DNA of 37,139 nt from Beroe ovata (lineage: Eukaryota; Ctenophora; Nuda; Beroida; Beroidae): NCBI GenBank assembly GCA_946803715.1, contig CAMPET010000004.1, forward strand, positions 226,149-263,287, written 5' to 3'. Below are positions 31,325 through 37,139 of the stretch, one piece after another; position 1 is the first letter of the stretch, and each line of letters begins with the position of its first letter. The notes below the pieces were generated by a model. It saw only the letters and a list, made by a program, of their open reading frames with translations. It did not search any database and was not told the DNA's origin. The translations under genes and the position numbers were made by a program.

Positions 31325-32464
31325 ATGCTGCAGAGGCCACGCCCATATTCAGAAGAGTTGGATGATGTATCCTCATTCTACTACCTCTTCACATCGCAAC
31401 TGTCCAGTCTCATCATCCTGGAGGTGATATGTTTCCTGGCGGGATTCGCGGGATTACTCCTAAACACTCTCGTGACAGTTTTCTACCTCCCACAGTTCCG
31501 TAAACTCTACCCCCTCATGTACACAGCTAACTCCATCTCCGATACCGTGCTCGGTCTGGCGTCTCTCTTTACAGCCGGACTGGTCATCCAGGTGGCTAAC
31601 AACCCCAGTGAGGAGAGTGCCGCCAGCACGTGGCTGGTGGAGACCGTGTTCTGCCTGTCTGGGGTGGCGTCGCGCACCTCTGCTTTTTACAGCGTGACAA
31701 TATCTGTTGTCAGGGTGATTAACATCACACGACCCCAGTATGTGGTGAGTGTGAAGGGTGTGGTCGTTGCCATGGTAGCAGTGTTTGTGTTTTGGGTTGT
31801 TTTTATCGGGGTGGATCTGTGGTTGACCCTACAAGAATCCATACCGGGCGACTGCTTCAAGACTGCAGGCGCTTCTAACCTAACTGAAATCACTGACGTT
31901 TTTTCTGGGTCGCATATAGAGGAGCTGTTCCTACAGCCTCTAGCCGGAAAGGAGATCTACTGTGAGACGGTATACGCTATAGACCCAACAACGGATCCCG
32001 ATTCCTCGTGGTACAAAACAGTGCAAACCCTCATCCTCACCGGGATACCGTTTTTCCTGGCGGCGGGCATAGCCGTGGCTTGTCTCGCCATCACGGCGGT
32101 TACCCTCCTCAAGACGTCAGTCGGCAGGAAGAGTCAAGTGAGTCGTGACATAACGATCACAGTGCTTTACCTGACCATCGCGTTTGTGAGCTGCAACGCA
32201 CCCTACTTTGTGGTGCTACTCGTCCAGGGACACCCTGCCCTCCAAACTTCATCTCACGGCAGTGTGTTTGTCCGGCTGTTCACCTCGACTGTGTTCCACT
32301 TTATAAACGCTGTTCTCACTCCTCTCATACTGATCATGCGAGGGACTAAACTCCGAGAGTGGGTGGTGTCAGTGTTGCCGGTGTCAAGCACCTCGTGTGT
32401 AGCACCTGGTGCTGAGGTGGACCAGGACCCGTGTTATGGTGTCAAGTCCGACTTGCCCGGATGA
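31325..32464 (+). CDS. Rhodopsin-like 7TM receptor, motif-altered
   Basis: This single-exon gene encodes a 379-residue membrane protein from the ATG at 31325. An in-frame ATG at 31175 would add 50 residues with a hydrophobic start (MIIGISQILSFVVGSLY) that could be a signal peptide, so the start is open. Seven hydrophobic segments lie at roughly 29-54, 64-88, 103-133, 145-168, 233-262, 278-300 and 315-335. Class A landmarks: TM1 LLLNTLV (Asn), TM2 SISDTVLGL (Asp), TM4 Trp, TM6 FVSCNAPYF (Pro), TM7 INAVLTPLILI. The DRY motif is VVRVINITRP, keeping the Arg but not the acid, and NPxxY is TPLIL. It is clearly related to the receptor at 34770-35984 (shared SR.ITITV.YLT..FVSCN.P). Ligand and G protein are unknown. 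It is inferred to act at the cell surface. Confidence 0.8.
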   Translation: MLQRPRPYSEELDDVSSFYYLFTSQLSSLIILEVICFLAGFAGLLLNTLVTVFYLPQFRKLYPLMYTANSISDTVLGLASLFTAGLVIQVANNPSEESAASTWLVETVFCLSGVASRTSAFYSVTISVVRVINITRPQYVVSVKGVVVAMVAVFVFWVVFIGVDLWLTLQESIPGDCFKTAGASNLTEITDVFSGSHIEELFLQPLAGKEIYCETVYAIDPTTDPDSSWYKTVQTLILTGIPFFLAAGIAVACLAITAVTLLKTSVGRKSQVSRDITITVLYLTIAFVSCNAPYFVVLLVQGHPALQTSSHGSVFVRLFTSTVFHFINAVLTPLILIMRGTKLREWVVSVLPVSSTSCVAPGAEVDQDPCYGVKSDLPG

Positions 32465-34769
32465 TGTGATTTTCAAAAATCGAATATCTTGACTATTATA
32501 CACTCCCAATTTAATACCTATACAATTAATGCCTATTTAATTATCCCAACTATCGATGTCTATTACTTGTACCCTGAAAAGATGATTTCGGGCATTCTCT
32601 TTGTGCGTCAATGAAAACCAAACAGCATAACTTTTGTTCATGAAACCTTTGTTAATGGAACCGACGCATATAATTAACTCCACAGAAAGGGCATGGGCGA
32701 ACTTTTCATTACAAAACAGCACGTAAAGTGATGACTCATCACTCCTGAAAGTAGGTTGGGTGATTTCTATTCCTTGCCGGAGGACAGCTACATGTAATGA
32801 TGCAAGGACCAGCTATATACTGGTTTCTGTGAAGTACAGACTATAGTTCGGTACACTGCTCTGTGCGTCGCGGTACTCCTGCTATGTTTGGTATAATATC
32901 GTTGCAACCCCTCCCCCTGCAACAACAATATGACATATACAGTGGGATACATAATTTACAGTGCGTTGGGATACAGTGAATTATATAATGCACAGTGGAA
33001 AGAACTGAGTACAGTCGTGGAGCTGTAACAGAGCTCTCCGTAAACAGAATTCAGTGGGAATGTAACGAGAATGTTACGGGAATGTAATTGTAACGGAATA
33101 GGAATATAGTTTTTGCTGATATACCTGGTGGAAGGGAATCGGTATCCCCTGACCCCTATATGCGTCATGATCCCCCTCAGCTTTCCTTGGCATGATTTGG
33201 GTGATTTCATACAATATAATGGTACAATAAGTCCCATCCCCACCAAAGTCCACACTTTCTCAGCTCCTCTAATGGAGTTTGTATGATAGCAATGAAATAA
33301 ACGTGCACCGGGTCAACAATCAACATTTTAATCAATTTTCGTAAATTCAATCAACGAACATCTCTTTATCATAGTACGTGCGCTAGTATAATATCGCACG
33401 ACTCCCCCCTTACTTAACAGCTATCTATTATAGTGTTCACAATCTGGAGTACAAGTCCACACTGAGCTCTATCTCACTCTGTACGGTGGTTGTGATTTGT
33501 AATGTAATTTTAATCACGAAACCAGCTTGGAGAAAAGTCACGATTTGATCATTACAACATGAAAGCGGTGTGGGTGCATGAATGCTCTGTTAGATTTAGA
33601 ATAGGTAACAGTACGGAATACCCAACTTCTGGAAAGTCAAATGTCGCGAATACCCATCGTCGCGAATACCCAACAGAATTGTTGGGTTTTCGCAGCAGCG
33701 ATGATACTGAATCACGGCCGCATGGTATACTGCAATGATTGGCAAGAGAGATGTACTCTACTTTGTAGCTATTTCAATATATTGCCCAGGTTGGCTGGTT
33801 ACCATCGTAATCAGGAAATATACAGGAGAGGGTTTATTTCTCGGTGTATAATATATGCCAAGTCCGGCCCGGTTAAACTGCATTCCGAGTAAGCTGGTTA
33901 TATGAATGTAGGATCATTCCGTATTTAAACAGCTGGGACTGGCAGTTAAGCATCCTAATCTTGGTATTTATCAAGATTGGCGTATTAAAGAGATGATGAT
34001 GATGTCTATAGCAAAATGAATACCGTCAATCAGGAATTTCATATTATTACTCCTATCAACGAAACCAGTGATTCGAGGAAATTTTACAAAATTTTTACTC
34101 ATGTTTATAAATTATATCAGCTAGGAACAGTGTTTTTCATGGGGGGTATAATATAGTGTTGGAACAAGCCGCGCGGAGCTAACAAGCAATGCAAATCTAC
34201 ACGGTTTCCTTGCATTTGTAACATGTGGAGGGGCGGCACTGTTGAATAAATGACAATTCTTGTGCATATATAAACGGTGATAAACACAGCATTTGCAATT
34301 ACCACTGCATTGACGTTTAATCATAAGCTCTGTAGTCTGTACCCCGCCCAAAAACACCTTAACTGCTCAAACATCAATTAATACCTATGGGCTTGATTAT
34401 TCCATAGCTCTGTTGCATCCATCTGAAAAGTCACAAATTCGTTGTCTCTGACAACCTATATACCGAAAGTTTCTGTCTGAGCGTATAATATACGCTTGCA
34501 ATTACGTATTCTTCGGAAAGTTCGGTTTAAAGATCCCATTTTAATGTCAGCTACACGCAATATTTGAACACGATCCTCGAATATCCACTTCCGGATAATT
34601 TATCTTGGTCTTCATCAATCAGCAGAAGTTCAAGCACCACCCCGGAAGACATGGCAGTGTCATGATAATTATAATTCTGCAGATAATTATAGCTCTGTCC
34701 ACTGCAGATAATTATAGCTCTGTCCACTGCAGATAATTATAGCTCTGTCCACTGCAGTAGCACCTCCGA
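32465..34769. other. Spacer between the two convergent receptor genes
   Basis: About 2.3 kb holding both 3' ends. It contains the second copy of a 17-bp dispersed motif (32807-32823), a short repeat of GTCGCGAATACCCA near 33642-33672 and the 25-bp array at 34682-34756. I see no gene. Confidence 0.6.
34682..34756. repeat. Three-copy perfect 25-bp tandem repeat beside a receptor gene
   Basis: Three identical 25-bp units start at 34682, 34707 and 34732 (GATAATTATAGCTCTGTCCA, then CTGCA). A partial copy (GATAATTATAATTCTGCA) precedes them. The array ends 13 bp from the stop codon of the minus-strand receptor, so it should lie in its 3' UTR. Confidence 0.95.
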
Positions 34770-35984
34770 TCAGTACTTGTACCGAGACTGGAATTTCATC
34801 AGCTCCGCCTGCTCCCGAGACATGGTCTCCAGGGTACTCCCCTTCCTCCGCTTCCTCCCTCCCCGACGACACTGGAGACAGTCTACGACCGATGCCCGGA
34901 GGTTGGAACCCCTCTTGATCAGAATGAGGGGGTTGAGGAGCGAGTTAACAAAGGGAAGGAGAACACTCGCAGCGAACGCGCTGCACATGTACATGGGCAG
35001 GTGCTCTGCTTTCACTGATATGTGTGTGAGTAGCACAATGTTGAGGACAAAGTCTGGGATATTGCATGACACGAAGACAGCGGTTAGGTACATGACCGTG
35101 ATGGTGATTCGGCGGCTGACAGCGCTCCGCCGACCGACCCGACTCCTAAACACCAGGAAATACGTCTGTACCACCATGCAGACGAGGGATAGGACAGAGG
35201 GAAGGACGAAGGGGACACCTTTAAACAGGACGAACAGCCAGTTTATATTGAGATGGTGAATCATGCATGACCTCTCCAGTAGGTGGTAGAACATGAGGAA
35301 GCCGGTGAGGGGGTTCACAACCAGGGCATCGAGGAGGACATGGTAACGCGTCGTGGACACCTGATCCGTGCCTGATCCGTCATTAGAATTCTCCTGGAAA
35401 TGTGCCAAGACTTGCTCGAGACCGACAATGTCCATGACAGCCAGGGTAAACCAAATCACGTGACCCATCACCAAGACAGCAGCTACTTTACTACGTTGTA
35501 TCACGTGTGTTGGGAATACCACGTTGATGGTCCTGATGATCACGAGGACGGTGTTGTAGAGTACGCTGACACGTGACGAGTGCGAGAACAGCACGTACGT
35601 CACGTTAATCACGTTGGACATGGTCTGGTACGCGTCCTCAGGAGATTTGTAGTTGTCCAAAACGAGGAGAAGCAAGCTCCCGATAAGGAGTCCCGAGATA
35701 GCATTACCAATGTCACAGATCGCTAGTGAGGTGTAGAGAAGAGGGATTATCTCCCGGTACTTCCTGAAATAGTGCTTGAGGACCATGCCGTTGAGAAGGA
35801 GTATGGCCACGCCCATGAGGAAGCAGAGCCCGCTACTCAGCACTATGAAAGTGGACGAGTTCCATAGGGCAACGACCTTGGTTCCGCTGTACGCTAGTCC
35901 CACCTTGTACTTTAGTATTTCCCGGGTGATATTCGTGTAGTTGTCAAGGTTACATGACTTCGTGCTGCTGATCCCGTCCATCAT
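34770..35984 (-). CDS. Rhodopsin-like 7TM receptor, paralogue of the 31325 gene
   Basis: This single-exon gene of 404 residues starts at a tandem ATG-ATG. The extracellular N-terminus (about 44 residues) has N-glycosylation sequons NYT, NIT and NSS. Class A landmarks: TM1 LLLNGMV, TM2 AICDIGNAI with the Asp, TM4 Trp, TM6 FVSCNIPDF, TM7 VNSLLNPLILI. The DRY position reads VIIRTINVVFP (Arg kept, acid lost) and NPxxY reads NPLIL (Tyr lost). The intracellular loop before TM6 is basic (RSRVGRRSAVSRR). The tail CRRGGRKRRKGS is strongly basic. It shares SRRITITVMYLTAVFVSCN and the PLILIKRGSNLR tail junction with the receptor at 31325. The two genes point at each other. Ligand unknown. Confidence 0.82.
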   Translation of the reverse strand: MMDGISSTKSCNLDNYTNITREILKYKVGLAYSGTKVVALWNSSTFIVLSSGLCFLMGVAILLLNGMVLKHYFRKYREIIPLLYTSLAICDIGNAISGLLIGSLLLLVLDNYKSPEDAYQTMSNVINVTYVLFSHSSRVSVLYNTVLVIIRTINVVFPTHVIQRSKVAAVLVMGHVIWFTLAVMDIVGLEQVLAHFQENSNDGSGTDQVSTTRYHVLLDALVVNPLTGFLMFYHLLERSCMIHHLNINWLFVLFKGVPFVLPSVLSLVCMVVQTYFLVFRSRVGRRSAVSRRITITVMYLTAVFVSCNIPDFVLNIVLLTHISVKAEHLPMYMCSAFAASVLLPFVNSLLNPLILIKRGSNLRASVVDCLQCRRGGRKRRKGSTLETMSREQAELMKFQSRYKY

Positions 35985-36450
35985 ATAGTGCTGCTCCTGA
36001 GCGACCTATAATAGTGGTGTGTGTGTCTGAACGAGCAATATAGACTACAAATAGACTGGAAATTATATGAACAACAAATCTGTGGTGTAATAGCAACTAT
36101 AGTTTTGTGGTAATGGGAGCAACCCATCTTATGAATATATCATACAAAACTATAATGTTGATTTGAGTAGTGGTACAGTTAATTCGCGTAAGCAACTAGG
36201 ATCGGAACAAAATATATTATAGTGCTAAAAACTGGTGGTATATCTTGGATGAAATCGAAACTATACTGCGCGGATTGCCCCTATACCGTTGAGAGGGAAT
36301 AGATTTCACCTCAGCTCACATTTTTAGGGGTTCACGGATGAACTGTCTGTAAGGAATAATTGCGCGACCAAATAACATTAACAAAAGTGTCGTGTCCAAA
36401 ATTGCGAAATTCGTGTCTTCAAGCCTGTTTGTGAGCGTTTGTTTGTGGCA

Positions 36451-36488
36451 CACACACAAACACACGCGCACACACACACACACACACA
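36451..36488. repeat. Interrupted CA microsatellite
   Basis: A CA-rich run with AAAC and GCGC interruptions. It is read through by open frames in both directions, giving artefactual His-Thr and Cys-Val peptides. Confidence 0.95.
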
Positions 36489-37105
36489 GACACAAAATGT
36501 ATTCGTGTGTGTCTGTTTGGTTGTGTGTTGCTAATGAAATCTCTCCTGTTCCAAATGACAAAAGAATCGTCCGAGGTGCTAATATAACAGCTCTTGCGGG
36601 GACCCTGTGGAAACAAAATCGCTGCTTCAGAACGAACTGGGCAAATCCTTTATCATGCGCCTCTCTCCCCCACATACTCGGGTATTTCCCATCTTGATGA
36701 TTAATGTGCTCATGTGTTTAAGATAGACTATGAGCTACAGTTAAATCAAATTGAGATTCATTTAAGATGAAATAGTCTGTCTTAATACACACTACTATTG
36801 ACCCTTGATCTACAACAATCTGACGAACTCCCTGTTCATTATGTAACACATTCACCCCAGCAATCAACAAATTATTCATACCTATAAAGGGACTGCCGAC
36901 AACTGCACACATAACGCGGTCTGACATGATGATCGTGCCCGGTCAATGTGCTTATCATACGCGAGGTTACGAAATATTAATGCAAATCTTAATGCAAAAG
37001 CTGCATCGTTTTTATAGATTGTTACGATGAAAGTAATCATAACCTCACCCTCCCTAGCCCTGAGAAAGCCCTTACAACGCTGTATATATTGTACTGCTTA
37101 AAATA

Positions 37106-37108
<3 letters not shown>

Positions 37109-37139
<31 letters not shown>
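37109..37139. repeat. TG dinucleotide microsatellite at the right window edge
   Basis: Pure TG repeat to the last base. It is the reverse complement of the CA repeat that opens the window. Confidence 0.97.

Larger units (their letters stand above)
35985..37139. other. Non-coding interval at the right edge
   Basis: This is the upstream region of the minus-strand receptor and beyond. It has an imperfect CA tract at 36451-36488 and a terminal TG tract. A minus-strand ATG frame (36927 downward, MSDRVMCAVVGSPFIG) reaches a GTATGA donor-like site, but I find no matching second exon, so I do not call a gene. Confidence 0.5.

Noticed and set aside
36316-36697. Frames through the CA microsatellite on both strands
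   Set aside because: The long open stretch depends on the CA/TG repeat. The His-Thr and Cys-Val runs are repeat translation.
36718-36927. Minus-strand frame starting MSDRVMCAVVGSPFIG with a donor-like GTATGA
   Set aside because: The only nearby acceptor I tried (36590 region) gives an in-frame stop after eight codons. There is no family match.

Overview
This window is animal nuclear DNA. Its genes are split by short GT-AG introns, there are many short tandem repeats, and every protein I can place has a metazoan counterpart: MRPS2, TANGO6, CNOT7/8, a bHLH-PAS factor, an ABCG5/8-type half transporter, VAC14 and two 7TM receptors. The genes are compact, many introns are only 70-200 bp, and the two receptors belong to a rhodopsin-like group with altered DRY and NPxxY motifs. 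I infer a non-vertebrate animal, plausibly early-branching (cnidarian, sponge or placozoan), but the sequence alone does not settle the phylum. Both ends of the window are CA/TG microsatellite, so it may be a contig bounded by unresolved repeats.

Layout. Positions 97-5850 hold three housekeeping genes in tandem on the minus strand: the first two exons of MRPS2 (mitochondrial ribosome), a single-exon TANGO6/RTP1 homologue and a seven-exon CNOT7/8 deadenylase. Positions 5851-7870 are non-coding and carry a small TA-flanked MITE. Positions 7871-8863 encode a short intronless bHLH-PAS protein (minus). Positions 8864-10392 are non-coding but hold a striking foldback element made of nested palindromes. 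Positions 10393-15364 are a 13-exon ABCG8-like transporter (plus). Positions 16642-23236 are VAC14 (plus). Its promoter region and first five exons occur twice, and the two copies meet exactly at a single N at 17984, which looks like two haplotypes laid end to end by the assembler. Positions 24891-26456 are the first three exons of a Gly/Pro/Tyr-rich protein, possibly VPS37-like, whose 3' part I cannot find. Positions 26457-31324 are non-coding and rich in tandem repeats, with a cluster of CACGTG boxes. Two related single-exon 7TM receptor genes follow, tail to tail (31325-32464 plus; 34770-35984 minus).

The genes do not form one pathway. MRPS2, TANGO6, CNOT7/8 and VAC14 are ordinary housekeeping functions (mitochondrial translation, RNA polymerase assembly or secretion, mRNA deadenylation, PI(3,5)P2 synthesis). 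If the Gly/Pro/Tyr-rich gene is VPS37-like it would share endolysosomal membrane traffic with VAC14, but that is speculative. I see no RNA gene, CRISPR array or intact transposase gene. The most useful observations are the probable false duplication in VAC14, the nested-palindrome element, an ABCG8-like protein that keeps a complete ATP site, the divergent bHLH-PAS protein and the motif-altered receptor pair.
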